From: Cynocephalus volans
Taxonomy: Eukaryota > Chordata > Mammalia > Dermoptera > Cynocephalidae
Length of the DNA stretch: 64,000 nucleotides
Assembly: GCF_027409185.1 (NCBI RefSeq)
Contig: NC_084469.1
Span: forward strand, 80,945,918 to 81,009,917
Reading direction: 5' to 3'
This document shows, piece by piece, positions 23,090-34,783 of the stretch. A model generated the notes under the pieces. The model saw only the letters and a program-made list of their open reading frames with translations, was not told the origin of the DNA and did not search any database. The first letter of the stretch is position 1; every line of letters begins with the position of its first letter. The position numbers and the translations under genes are program-made.

Positions 23090-23408
23090 GCTCTTGCCAG
23101 AAGCTCATGACCCTGCCTCTGGGCCTTTGCACAGCTGTTTCTTCCCCCAGATCTTCATAGTTCTGCTTCCTTCTTATCATCAAGGTCTTGGTCAACTCTT
23201 CCAAGTGGCCTCCCTGGTCACTCATGACTCTGTCTTCACAGCACTCATGTCCCTCTGGAATCATCTTGTTTATTTATTTGCTTTTATGTGTATTGTTTCT
23301 TACCCCTGGGAATTAAGCTCCATGAGGGTAGATACCTAATCTGTTCACTGCTCTATCCCCATAGCCTGCACATAGTAGGTGCTCAATAATTATTGAAAGA
23401 ATGAATGG
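23090..23408 (+). repeat. L2 LINE 3' fragment
   Basis: Sense L2: 'gggcctttgcacagctgttt', 'attaagctccatgagggtag', 'atagcctgcacatagtaggt', 'gctcaataattattgaaaga', ending in atgaatgg. The 3' end is well preserved. Confidence 0.9.
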
Positions 23409-24930
23409 AAAGTGGCGTATCCAGGTATCTGACTCAGAGGAGCGTTCAGAGAGGAGGGTGCTGGGAAGGAGGTTCCGTAGCAGTGAGACATGGCAGAAGG
23501 GGTGGGGGCCCTGGCACAGATGCCCTCTGGAACATCAGGTGGGGCTGAGGCTTTGCAGCTCACCTCAAAGGGCCTCCACAGTTAGAATGATTTGCAAGCC
23601 CCCCAGTGCGAGGACAGCAGCACTGTTAAGACCCTGTGAGGAGAGGCCACTGGCAAGACGATATCATCAGCTGGGTGGGCTCAGTGAGTCCTGGGGTGTC
23701 CCCCTTCATGGCAGTAGTGAGAATTAGAGCATCCTGAAAATGTTGGGGCTCGGAGGGAAAATGGGGCTCAGAGAAGGAAACACCTGACGTGGGTCACAGC
23801 GAGTCCATGCAGACACAGAGGATTCTACTCAGGGTCACAGTCTGCACCTTGGGGCCTCTGAGTTCAGAGAGATGCAGGCACTGTCATTTCTGAGTCTCCA
23901 GATAGATGAAAACAGATAAAGAAATGCCCAAACAGAATTTCAAAAATTATGTATTTAAAATTTTTGCATTGAACACAATAACATGTTAATACCTTCAAGA
24001 ATTATCATGCAATGCAGTCGTGCTCTTCAGAAGATAATCGCAGTATTTAGAAAAAAATGTCAATTCATATGACCGCAGGGAGCGAATAATGTTGTGATGG
24101 GATGGACATTATCTTTATTTATTCCTGCAGTGGCTCTCCATGACTAAATGTGTAGGTCCACTGGGAGACCCTGCAGAGCCTAAAGTTGTGGCCTTTTGCG
24201 GGTGGGAGGCAAAGGCCACATGGCCCCCCTGAGACAGGTCTGGGGCAGACAGTCCAAGGTGTGTGTCCAGTTGGGGAGCCTCAGTTTTCTGATCTAAAAA
24301 ATGGGCACACTCCTTGTATTTCACAGGACTGATCTGAGGATGGATGTGTATGAAGTGCTCAGCACTGACTAAACGTGGCTGCTAGATTCATCTTCAGAGC
24401 TGGGATCCCACCCCAAAGCTCCTGCTCTTTGTATACACCCCTCTGCCCCCATAAGCTCATCTCTTGGCAAGGTTTCAGAACTCTAAGAGGACCTATCCCT
24501 TGAAAGCAGAAATGGGATTTTTCTTCCCAAATTTGTTTCTTCGGGGAAATCTTCAAAGAGAATTCTTGTAATTTCCCTTTATAAAATTATACGTACAATT
24601 ACAAACAATGAACTGCGAGCATTAATTTGGCAGACTGGGAGATTTTCTGTTTTTAAATCAGAGGCTATTTTAAATCCTTCCAGACCAAAAGAAACTGGCC
24701 TGAGGAAATGAGCTTATAGAGGGTAGCCCAGGCAGCCTCTCACCCCTGGGGTTCCCCTTGCTGCATCGTGGATTCTCCAGGAAAGGCAGCTGCTCTGTGC
24801 AGCAGGGATGGAGGGCTGCTCCCGTGATGGGGCAACAGGCTTCCCAGTTCTCCCAGCACGTGTGTGTTTGTGGGTTTGAATAATGGCTTTCTACCCAGTC
24901 AGCCTGCCTGGCGCATAGTAGGTTTGTGTC
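23409..24930. other. Single-copy DNA with two AT-rich candidate elements
   Basis: Apart from a MIR (24255-24365) and a possible MIR remnant near 23755-23800, no repeat is seen. The AT-rich blocks at 23915-24125 and 24540-24680 look like conserved non-coding DNA (see findings). No gene. Confidence 0.4.
24255..24365 (+). repeat. MIR SINE fragment
   Basis: 'gagcctcagttttctgatct', 'aaaaaatgggcacac', and an end with 'gtatgaagtgctcagcactg'. Confidence 0.7.
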
Positions 24931-24934
24931 CGCC

Positions 24935-25965
24935 CATCCATCCATCCATCTATCCAACCAAACAATATTTGTTGAGTACCTACTGTGTGCCAAGCACTGG
25001 GCAAAGAGAAGTGAACAAAACAGACACGAATTCCTTCCTTCCTGGGGCCGACATTTTAACAAGGAGACAAAGACAGTAAACATAATAAATAAGAATATTT
25101 TACAGTATATTAGAAGGTAATAAGTGCTTTGGAGAGAAACTAATTAGGGATGGGGGATGGGACAGGGGGTAAGAGGATGGGGGTGGGGCTGCAAGTAAAA
25201 TAGGGTGATCCAAGCAGTTCTCCCCCAGAATGTGACATCTGAGCAAAGATTTGAAGGAAGCCAGGAAGCAAGCCAGGGGAATCTGGAGTGGCAGTGTCCC
25301 AGGCAGAAGGAAAGAGCAAATGCAAAGGCCCTGTGGCAGGCCGAGGAAGATGCGGCAGCTGGGCAAGGCTTTGTAAGGACTTTGGCTTTTACTCTAGAGA
25401 AATGAGAGCCATTGCAGATTTCCAAGCAGAGAAGTGACATGCATTTGTCTACTCTTTAAAGGACTGCTCTGGCTGCTATGTTGAGGATTGAGCTGCTCTG
25501 TCCATCCTTGAAGCCACTGGCCGCAGAACTATGGCTTGAAATATGGCTCGTCTGAACTGAGATGTGCTGCATGGGTACATACAGATGGGCTGTTGAAGAC
25601 TTACTAGGACAAAAAGAAAGGAAACTATCTTGACAATTTTAAAACATTGATTGCATGTTGAAATGATACTATTTTGGATATATTTGGTTAAAAAATATAT
25701 TAAAATTAATTTTATCCATTTCTTTTTACTTTTTAAAAAGTGTGGCTAGAAAATTTTAAACTTCATACGTGGCTCACATCATGTTTCCACTGGACAGCAC
25801 TGCTGTAGGCAGGATAGGTCAGGGGCAGAAGCTGGGGACAGTTAGGAATCATGGTTAGAGACAATGGTGGCTGAGCCAGGGGACAGAAGCAATGAGAAGT
25901 GGTTGATACTAGGTGCGTTGTGGAGCTGAGTTTGCGGATGGACGCAGGGTGTTGCTTCATGGACA
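24935..25965 (-). repeat. Long L2 LINE fragment, antisense, split by a hAT element
   Basis: Antisense L2 running from the 3' end leftwards: 'caatatttgttgagtaccta', 'ctgtgtgccaagcactgggc', 'gtgacatctgagcaaagatt', 'gcaaatgcaaaggccctgtg', 'aaggactttggcttttactc', 'ggactgctctggctgctatg'. It resumes after 25802 with 'acaatggtggctgagccagg'. One of the longest L2 copies here. Confidence 0.9.
25492..25802 (-). mobile_element. Non-autonomous hAT DNA transposon, antisense
   Basis: The right end 'ccactggacagcactg' and left end 'ctgctctgtccat' are imperfect inverted ends of a known mammalian hAT family with the terminus CAGTGCTGTCCAATAG. The interior is AT-rich and non-coding. It interrupts an L2 copy cleanly. 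Confidence 0.8.
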
Positions 25966-26039
25966 TGTATGGATGGAGTGCTTGGCACAGGTTCTGCCCA
26001 TCAAGCTGGGGTGGGGAGGTGTGTGGGATACAGTAGGTA

Positions 26040-26640
26040 CCCAACAAATATCTGTGGAGTGAATGATTGTGCTTATTTGTGCTAATCTTGAGCATTTTGT
26101 GTGTGTCTCATTTAATCCTTGTAAGGATCCTCTGTCATCATGATTATGCATTTGTGAGGATTGAAACGGGGTGTGTCTGACCCCACAGCTCGTGCTATTG
26201 AACACTGTGTGACACTGTCCCTCAGCTGGGGTTTCTGGCCCTGGCTCTGACAGCAAGCCACCCTGTGACCTTGGTCAAGTCCTGTTCCCTTTCAGAGCCC
26301 CAGCCTGCCCTCTGATCACGGAAGGTGCCGGTCAAGTGATTCTGAAGTACCTGAAGCTCTGATAGTGTAGGGGATGGTTCTGACAGGGGCATAAATGCCT
26401 CCTTGGGAAGGTTTATGTCTAGAATATTCCTATGAGAATATTTACTGCTATCTACTATTGTACTTATTATAAATACATATGTGTATATTATACTTCATTT
26501 CTCTTAATTTGGGTTAGGGCTTATCTATGGATTTCACTTAAAGATAGTAAAAGGGGTGTGCTACAAGATATGTGTTATAGAAGGGGGCCTTCTAGCATCT
26601 ATGGTGGTGGAAGTCAGCCCAACATTGCTGGGAGTGAAGG
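26040..26640. other. Intergenic DNA with short MIR and L2 remnants
   Basis: An L2-like end 'acagtaggtacccaacaaat' lies near 26029. A MIR remnant lies at 26245-26330 ('ccctgtgaccttggtcaagt'). AT-rich sequence at 26420-26520 is not assigned. Confidence 0.45.
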
Positions 26641-26647
26641 CATGGCC

Positions 26648-27047
26648 TGTGATGAAGTTTGGATGTGTTGTCCCCTCCAAAACTCATGTGGAAATTTGAT
26701 CTCCAATGTGGCAGTGTTGGAAACTGATTGAGTCATGGAGGCGGATCCCTCATGAATGGATTAATGGGGGGAGGAGTGAGTGAGATCTCGCCCTGTTTGT
26801 TCCCACCAGACCTATTATTTAAAGGACCCTGGCACCTCCTCTCTCTCTCTCTCTCTCTCACTTCCTCTTGCCATGTGATCTGCTTGTACCCGCCAGCTGC
26901 CTGCCACTTTCCGCCATGAGTAGAAGCAGCCTGAGGCCTGTGCCAGATGCAGCTGTCCCAGAATCATGAGCCAAATAAACCTCTCTTCTTTATAAATTAC
27001 CCAGTCTTAGGTAATTTTGTTATAGCAACACAAAACAGACTAATACA
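26648..27047 (+). mobile_element. Solo MLT1 (MaLR) LTR
   Basis: Starts tgtgatgaagtttggatgtg and ends 'caaaacagactaataca'. The interior has the family phrases 'ggcggatccctcatgaatgg', a CT-repeat (26839-26859), 'tataaattacccagtcttag' and an AATAAA signal near 26975. The flanking bases show no convincing target duplication. Confidence 0.9.
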
Positions 27048-27279
27048 GCCTGAGAGCAGCACGAGAGGCCTGCTGGGGGCTGGAGATGTCCTGTGTCTAG
27101 ACCTGGAAAGGAGACACACGTGTGCGCACATGTGTAAGGGTTCATTGTGCTGTACACCAAAGATGGGGTCCCTGGTTGTTTGCAAGTCATACCAGTTAAA
27201 AGTTAAATGAGATAATATATGTGAAATAAACGAGATAAAAAAGTGGGCTTTGGGACTGGAGCCACTGGACCAAGGGTCT

Positions 27280-27560
27280 CTGCCTGTGCCTGGGGTCCTC
27301 CTTCACCTCTCTCATTTGTGAGGTTCTCTTCAATCCCCCTGACTCAGCCCCAGCGTCTACTCCTCCCTACCCCTCCTCACTAAGCTCCTCTGTGGAGCCC
27401 CCTCACCCCCACCCCATAGTTCCTTCCTAGCATTTCTCACACAATGACCTGGTGACCTGTCAGTGGCCCCCTTGGCTGTGAGCCCCTTGCTGGTGGGCAT
27501 GGCTGCCAGTGTCGGCACCTGGGACACAAGCTGCTTGCAGTGGTGTTTGCTGAATGAATA
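27280..27560 (+). repeat. L2 LINE 3' fragment (diverged)
   Basis: Pyrimidine-rich L2 body, then 'ttggctgtgagccccttgct' and 'gcagtggtgtttgctgaatg' with a terminal aatgaataaa-like end. Confidence 0.6.
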
Positions 27561-27744
27561 AATGCTCACTATGTGGGGAAGAGAGAGGGCACTGATCATT
27601 CCTGCCCCAGGCTCCACACCTTCCAGTTGAGCTTGGGAGAATATGCACTTTTAGGGTGTGCAAGTCCAGAGCAGGGAGAGGTGGGAGGGCCTTGTCACCA
27701 GCATGCTCTGTTCAGGGTGGGGCCATGGAGGATGTGCCAATGGC

Positions 27745-27950
27745 CACGTTAGCAGTAGCTACCAATGCTTGCTGGTTGTCCTGTGTAATCCTGTGTACCC
27801 CTGAGCTGGGTATCTAGATTCCACCTGCATTAGAGATGTGGACCTGCAGGCTCAGAGAGCTCTCGTGCCTTCCAGAGGCCACACAGCAGAAGCAGAATGG
27901 GAACTGGACTCCAGAGCCCACGCTCTCTGCCCTCACCTCTCCTGCTGAGT
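27745..27950 (-). repeat. MIR SINE, antisense (diverged)
   Basis: 'cattagagatgtggacctgc', 'aggctcagagagctctcgtg', 'gaggccacacagcagaagca', then 'ggactccagagcccacgctc'. Confidence 0.75.
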
Positions 27951-29034
27951 CTTGCTCAAGTAGGAAGATGAGGAGAGAGGGATGACAGCACCTCCTGGTC
28001 TCCTCACTTCTGCTGACCTCCAAATGTGGGTCCTCAAATGTCTGCTCTTTAAATCTGACTTCCTGATCACCCAAGATATAGATACGGTCTGACCTTCTCA
28101 GAACATACTTTTACAGGAAAGCAGGAGAGACAGCAGTCAGACCTAGGAAAGCACTTCCTGACTATAGGGGATAAAATACTGTTCTGGGCAGGTTAGATGT
28201 GGTCAAGCTGGAAAGCAGAGCCTGGATTGGTGAGATCTGAGGTCTCGTGGGCCCAGCGTCTGATTCTCCTGGAGCTCCATTCTTGAGACCTGCCTCGGAA
28301 AGAGTGAGGCCAGCTAGGTACTAGGCCTCCTGGGACCCATGTCCTTGTCCTCCTCAGAGCAGCAGGAGCCCAGGAGACCCAGAGCACACCTGGGGGAAAC
28401 AGAAGGCATTGACAAACTTTTCCAAACATCTTTCCAGTGGCCTGAGGCTTCCTCTGAGTATGTGGCCTGCTGCTTCCCTGGGCTTGGCCTCCCATGGGTG
28501 CAGGGCCCTGGGGAAGGGGCCGTGGGTGATTGGAGCTAGGCATCTCCCAAGTGAACCACTCCTCCCTCAGGGCCCCTTCCCAGGAGGGCCCCTGACCCTG
28601 GAGTCTGACTTTCCAGTCCCTTCCCTCTGGGACCTGTCCCTTCTTGGGTTGGGGCCCTGGTTGCTGAGCAGAGGCCACCAAAGACTCAGGGGACCAGGAG
28701 GAACCTGGAGAAAAACTCTGAGGATCTAGGGCCCCGTTGCCAGGCCCCCCTACTCTGAGGTTGGAGCTGCACTTCCCAGGCTTCTGGAGGGTGGGACCTC
28801 CCCTGGGGCTATAAGAGGCCTGGGTGGAAAATGAAATAAAATATTCGAGTGGTTAATGATGGCACGAGGATCTGCAAGGAGCAGCTTACAGGTGCCTCCT
28901 AAACACACATTTAGTTATTAGGATTTCCAAGAAGAAGGGAGGCTGCTCTCCCTGGGGACCCTGGTGCAAAGAAGCAGCTCTTGTCCTCTGTTTTATCCAC
29001 CTCCTCTTGGGAGTTGCACCAAGTGGAATTTAAT
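27950..29034. other. Single-copy intergenic DNA
   Basis: No repeat recognised. Overlapping frames on both strands at 28193-28729 lack domains. A compact AT-rich block at 28810-28930 may be a conserved element. Confidence 0.4.
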
Positions 29035-29540
29035 CATTCATTCATTCACTCAGCATATATTTACTGAGCACCAACCTTGTGCCAGGCACTGGGGGATACA
29101 GTACTGAACAAGATGGACAAAGTCCCTGATCTCAAAGTCCCTGACAGCCAATAAGCAGATAAATCATAAACAAAATGTCTTTGGACAGTGTTAAGGGCTA
29201 TGATAACAGCAAATTAGAATGATTCGACAGAAAGTGATGAGGTGGGGGATATTAAACCAGGAAATCAAGATCGGCCTCTTCAAGGAGGCAACATTTCTGC
29301 TGAGGTCCTATGCAAGGCAAAGGCCCTGAGGCAGGAAAGGGTGGGTGGGATTCCAGGAGCAGGAAGATGGCCATAGTGTGGGTGCACGGTGATCAGCGGC
29401 GTCTGAGAGACGAGGCCGGTGGTGCTCCCATCACGCTGGGCCAGGCTGGCTGTGGTGCAAGTTGACTTTCACTGTAATTGTCGAAGAAGCCACTGGAAGG
29501 GGCTAGCAGGGGATTGATATGATCAGCTCTGCATCTGGAG
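29035..29540 (-). repeat. L2 LINE fragment, antisense
   Basis: 'cattcattcactcagcatat', 'tgtgccaggcactgggggat', 'gaacaagatggacaaagtcc', 'ggccctgaggcaggaaaggg', 'gccactggaaggggctagca', 'gaacactgttctggaggcta'. Good antisense order. Confidence 0.9.
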
Positions 29541-30985
29541 AACACTGTTCTGGAGGCTACGAGGGGAACAGGTTGGGGGCCAGTGGGGATGGAGGAGACC
29601 TATTGGGGTGGGGACAGATCAGAGGGGCTCCCTGGGAACCCTCGAGGTCTTTTATGTGTGTGGAGCAAGGCTCAGGCCTCCACTTCAGTCTTCAAGGTAA
29701 CCAAAGGGTGACCGATGGAGCATTTGTAGCTGGGGTTTACCCTGCATTCTAATTAACCATCTGTGGCCACAGTAAGGGCCAGAAGAGCGTCCAAGGTAAT
29801 TATTTTTTTAAAAAAAATTCTGCTTTCTAGAATGTGAAGAGTAAGAAGGGACCAGGGTTTAATTCTGGCCTGGAAGGAGAGGCCACGTCCTGGTCAGTGG
29901 GCACCACAACTGGCCCGCACCTGGGCAGAGCTGGGTGAAGGGGACATGGAAGGCTGGTTTTCCCACTGCCCCTCCGAATGAAAAGGGGCACTTAGCTGGA
30001 GCCAGCACAGAGTGCAGATGGAAGTGTGTTGCTGTGGTCAGTATTCTTTCTGAAATAATCCTTTCTGAGGGAAGCACTTGGGGAAATGCTCATCCCAGCT
30101 CTGGACCCTCACCAGGATGGTCCCGTCTCATCCCCAGTGGGCAAGAAATACCTGGTTGTGAGTTCTAAAGAGAAAAGTCTCAAGTTAGGGCTGGTAAAAG
30201 GCAGAGAAATAGTTGGAATGGGGAAAGGCTGGAAAAGGTGGAAGGGTATGCCGAGCCTTCACTTTTCCAAAGACTCTGGAAAAATAGGGATAGAATAAGA
30301 AGGAAACATAAAGAGTCCCTTATGTTTGCTTAACATTCTAACCTCCCCACTTGCGAGGCTGGGTGGTTCTTCCAAGGTGAGAACTCCAGGGGAGCGTGGA
30401 GAAGCCAGCCAGCCCTGAGAGCTTCTGGGTGGAGAAATCTGAAGGTATTTTAATAGATCAGGGTAGCATCAAGGCGAAGAGTGTGGATGCGGAGCTGGGC
30501 ACTCCAGTGTTTAGATCTGCGCTCTGGCACTGAAGAGCTGCTCCATTGGAAACAGCCTTGGAGACAAGGGTTTGTTCAGAGGTGATGTCAGAGAGGACCG
30601 GGAGGGAAAAGGGGAGATGAGGCAGGGAAGAGAAAGAAACAAAGAGTAAGTTTTTGAGCAGGTCACTGCGTGGACAACTGGAGCTCATCCCCACTGGGGA
30701 ACTTGGGGGATCGGTGCACAGCGTGTACCCCAAAGGGTTGGGAATCGGCGTATTTATGTGCCAGCTCTATGTGCCATTGGTTGAAGGGTGCTCACAAGGG
30801 CATTAACCAGCAGCACTCAGACCCGCCATGTGCATGGACAGAGTCAGCTTTGGCAACCAGAAAAAAAGACCTTAGTTGACCCAAAAAAGACCTCGGGCAC
30901 AGAGGTGGTGGTGCTGGCAGTGGGAAGTCAGGTCTGTGGCACTGGAACGGTAAGGGGGGATGTAGCTGGAGCACCACTGCAGCTG
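29540..30985. other. Intergenic DNA
   Basis: No gene or clear repeat. It includes an A/T-rich run near 29800-29820. Frames of up to 91 codons look random. Confidence 0.4.
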
Positions 30986-30989
30986 CTGC

Positions 30990-31185
30990 AGCAAGGTACA
31001 TAGCCCAAGCCTCCTGTGCTTCATCTGTACAACTGGGATAATAAGAGCGATGCTGTTATAAAGAATAAGTAAGAAGCCCTGTTTCATGGGATGGTTGTGA
31101 GGTTTGATGAGAGAATGCTCGTAAAGCACGTGGTTCCGGGTCAGGCACACAGCACATGCTCCATAAAGGAGCCCGTCATTCATGT
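30990..31185 (+). repeat. MIR SINE 3' part
   Basis: 'tgtgcttcatctgtacaact', 'gggataataagagcg', 'gggatggttgtgaggtttga', 'gtcaggcacacagcacatgc'. Confidence 0.8.
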
Positions 31186-31330
31186 ATTTAATGGATATTT
31201 ACTGAGTGCCTCATGGTGCCAGGCCCTGGCCAGCAGGTAGGGACTCAATGGTGAACACAACTGACTTGGCTCTTGTCCCCCTGGAGCTTATACTCATGAG
31301 GAATCACCGAGTCAGAAACAAGTGTTATGG
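31186..31330 (-). repeat. L2 LINE 3' fragment, antisense
   Basis: 'ggatatttactgagtgcctc', 'atggtgccaggccctggcca', 'ggactcaatggtgaacacaa', 'cccctggagcttatactcat'. Confidence 0.85.
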
Positions 31331-32295
31331 GGGTCACTGAAGGGCAAGGTGGGGTGGGAAGAGGATGGCACCCCAAAGGAGGCACCCTTAACATTAGGAA
31401 GGAGCCCTGTTGGAGACCCCACCCCAGCCCAGCGTCTCCCTAAAACCAGCATGGCCAGTGTCTTTGGGGAAGGACTGGGTGATGTTTTGGGTTTGTGTTG
31501 AGGGATGGAAGTGGTAGGAGAAATGCACATCTGGAAACACTAGAATGGCCTCCAGTGCAGGGAGATGGTCACATTGTGAGAAAAAAGAGGCTGGTGGCCA
31601 ACAGGAGGTGGGGGTGTAGAGGAGGAGGGGGACTGTGCTACTATTTTGCACTTATTCCTGGGGAGTGGTGGGTGGATCAGCCCCTCTGCTAAAATGACAA
31701 TGTTCCTCTTTCTTCCTCCACCTTACATCACGAAGAGTTGGTCTTCTACATAAAATGAGTTGGGATGGAATTCTAATCTTGTCTCCGACATCACTGGTGC
31801 CTGCCTGTACCTCTCAGCACTTACCATCGCAGGTGTGCCAATCTGATGGCCTCTCGCTGCCATCCCCTGACTTCCCACCTGAGTGTTGAGTGTCGACTCT
31901 GGCCCCGGAGCCCACTCCATCTGTGCACGAGGCGGGCCAGAAGCTGGGGGAGTCAGCACTCCTGGGAGCAGCTCCCAGCTGGCTGCACTGTCCCTCAGGG
32001 GGAGTGGCTCTGACACCTGCTCTGTCTCCCAGCGCTCCCCAGCAGAATTGAGCTCCAGTTGCCCACAGCAATCACCAGGGCAATAACATAACCCTCCCTT
32101 CCCTGCCTGGAATGTCTTTCCTCCCTTCCTCCCCCTGGAAAATTCAGGGAGCTGCTTCCAGCGCCTTCCTGACACTTTGCCTGGCAGCCTGTCACATTTC
32201 CTCTAAGCTCACCCAACAGTGTCTCAGACTTCCCTCGCCACAGATGTAGGCCGGGTGTAGTGCTACTTACTCGGTGTTTTTATTTAAATCAGTGT
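31330..32295. other. Intergenic DNA
   Basis: No gene or repeat recognised. A 150-codon minus frame (31723-32175) overlaps several others on both strands and has no known domain. Confidence 0.4.
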
Positions 32296-32299
32296 TTTA

Positions 32300-32530
32300 A
32301 TTGGCTCGCATATTTTATTTTGGTAAAATATGCATAACATAAAAGTTACCATTTTAACCATTTTTAGGTGTATAATTCAGTGGCATTTAGTCATGCAACC
32401 TTTACCCACTGCACATCTCCAGAACTCTTCTGTCATCCAAATAGAAACTCTGTTAAATAATAACTCCCCATTAAATAATAACTATCCATTCCCACCTCCC
32501 TCCAGCCCCTGGAATGTTTCTGGACATTTG
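32300..32530 (-). mobile_element. LINE-1 3' fragment, antisense
   Basis: 'ttttggtaaaatatgcataa', 'aaagttaccattttaaccat', 'gtataattcagtggcattta' are characteristic of the antisense of old L1 3' UTRs. Inside it ttaaataataact occurs twice (32453-32465 and 32471-32483), a local 18-base duplication. Confidence 0.85.
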
Positions 32531-32630
32531 GGTTGGCTCACCTTTTGAACTCAGCTATGTCTTAAGCAATAACATCCATGAAAGCAAGAGTTGGATAGTA
32601 AACTTTGTTTTGAATATTCATTAAAATAAG

Positions 32631-32755
32631 GGGGCTGGCTGGCTAGCTCAGTTGGTTACAGTGCAGTGTTGATAACATCAAGGTCAAAGGTTCGATCCCT
32701 TACCTGCCAGCTGCCAATAAACAAACAAACAAATAACAAAGTGAAAAAAAAAATA
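32631..32755 (+). mobile_element. tRNA-Ile-derived SINE, copy 3
   Basis: Head 'ctggctggctagctcagttg', A-box region and B-box-like 'aaaggttcgatccc' are intact. The tail has CAAA repeats and then an A-run. The anticodon-stem part reads 'agtgttgataacatc'. The target duplication is unclear because both flanks are A-rich. Confidence 0.9.
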
Positions 32756-34783
32756 AAAAGCATGTCTGAGACCACCTGAAGTGGTTCTGCCTGCCACCAG
32801 GGGTTCACATGCCATCCTGGGCATCACTGAGCTCGCACACTGTATGCACGTACAGGACAAAACCAAGCCTCATCCATTGTTGAGTCTCCAGACCTAACCA
32901 GGGCCTGGTGCCTTATATAGACTCACAATTGTTTGCTAAATGGTTTAGGTCCGGGGGCTCAGAGTCTCCTCTGGCCAGGAAAAGTCAGAGCTGCTTTCCT
33001 TCAACACCTGGCACCACCCAGGAACTAATGTTGTGGGGACTGGGGCTTTTGCCAGGGGCTCTTGGATCTGGGCTAGAGCCTCAAAGCCTGGGCCCCACTC
33101 CTGTTCCCTCACCCTGACCACTTCGGCACACACCAGCCTGACTTCAGCTGCCAGCCCCTGCCTTCTTTTGCCCGTGGGCTTTCTCTGGGCACTGGAGCCC
33201 ATCTTGCCACCACACAGTAGACTGGAAGTGCCAGAGAATTAATGGCCCCTGGAAGTAGCCCTTAACCAATGACTGACAGAGTTGGCCCCTCACCACTCAG
33301 GTGGGGTACCTCTGAAGTGGTGCATGTTCTCTGCGGCTCCCACAGTCTCCAGCAGGACTGAGACCCAGCTGCCCGCGGTGGTAGCAAGTTGCCTGCCCTT
33401 CCCCGGCGGCTCCCCTCTCCTCCACTGGTACTTCCCGGGACCAAGTAGAAACTAGAAACTGACACTTGGGCCCTTATCTCAGCCTCTGCTTCTGGGGGAA
33501 CCCAAACTTAGACACTGGGAAACATTAGATTTCAGCTCATTTTCCATGCTCATTTTTTCTTTTTTATTTCTTTCAATATAGCAATTTGGGAGTGGAGATG
33601 GGGGTGGGAAGGGGGTGAGGACCAGAAACTGTCTCACTTTCTGGCAGTCTGTTTTCCACAGGGGTAACCCCAATTGGATAGAGCTTCTCAAAGAAATGGG
33701 AACATTGTAATTAACATATGAAATCCTTACTTCTGATATTATTAAATTTGTTACGCTTATACAGTGCAGAGCATATTGAAAAGGCAAATTAAAATGTTAT
33801 GTGTTAATAAGCTTGGATTAAATTGGGCTTTGAGAACCAAGGGAAGAGAAGTTAGTCCCACATGGATGTGATGGAGAGTTTTTAAGGAGTCTTTTCCTCC
33901 CCTTGAAGTTGCTACCACTGAAATTACTCAAGAAGATACAGCATCTGAGGAAGAAGCCCCCAGCCCGAAAGCATAGCTTTGTGAGTGTGTTTCTGTCAAG
34001 CGTATGTTTGGAGGTGGGTTTCTCTGCACTTTGGTCCCCTGACAGGAGTGTGGAGAGAGGAAAGGGAAATTAAGAAAGCTCTTGAAAAGAACAGGGAGAA
34101 AACCAACTCGCTCTCAGCAGAGTAAGCCCAAGGACCTGAAGCCACATAGACTAGCATCCCCTCCTCCTACCAGCTCTCGGTGACGGGGTTCCCAAACGTA
34201 GAGAACTGGAGTGAACAATCTTGGTCCAGGATGCAGTTGTGCTGTCCTTGATCCATGGAAGATGTCAAGGGGAGATCCTTAACCAGAGGGACTCAGGGCG
34301 GAAGCCAGGAAACTTAGAGCTGCTCCTCTCTGCAGGGCCACCCATGACATCCTGGCCCTGCCCAGGGGCCTCATGGTCCTCATAATTTCCTATGCATTTA
34401 AAAACTCTCCCTCTTTCTTCCCTGATTTCCTCCTGCCTCTCTGACGGCTTCTCTTCAGACTCCCTCCTGTGAGGGTCTTCTGCTTGGCCCCGTGCTCAGC
34501 TCTACTCTTTTTAGGCCACAAACTCTTCTTGACTGACCTTTTCCACTCCTGAAGTTTCTTTTTTTCACCTCCTCCTCTGCTGATGATTCCAGATCTCTCT
34601 TGTCCACCTAGATCTTTCCCCCCAAATCTGTAGGCTCCGTGCACATTGGCCACCTCCACCCAGGAGCCCCAAGCTCAACATCCCCCAAATGGAGACTACC
34701 CTTTTCTCCCATGACAGCTCCTCTACCTTGTGTCTCATCCATCCTAACATCCAAGCTGGAATCCAGGGAACCATCCTAGATGC
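32756..34783. other. Single-copy DNA with an AT-rich candidate element
   Basis: No gene recognised and few repeats. The block 33680-33840 is AT-rich with several homeodomain-like cores (see findings). The pyrimidine-rich stretch 34390-34620 gives frames on the minus strand only by composition. Confidence 0.4.

Noticed and set aside
31380..31400. Possible ZNF423 self-binding site
   Set aside because: Only a half-site-like gcaccctt is present; the full inverted repeat recognised by the protein is not.
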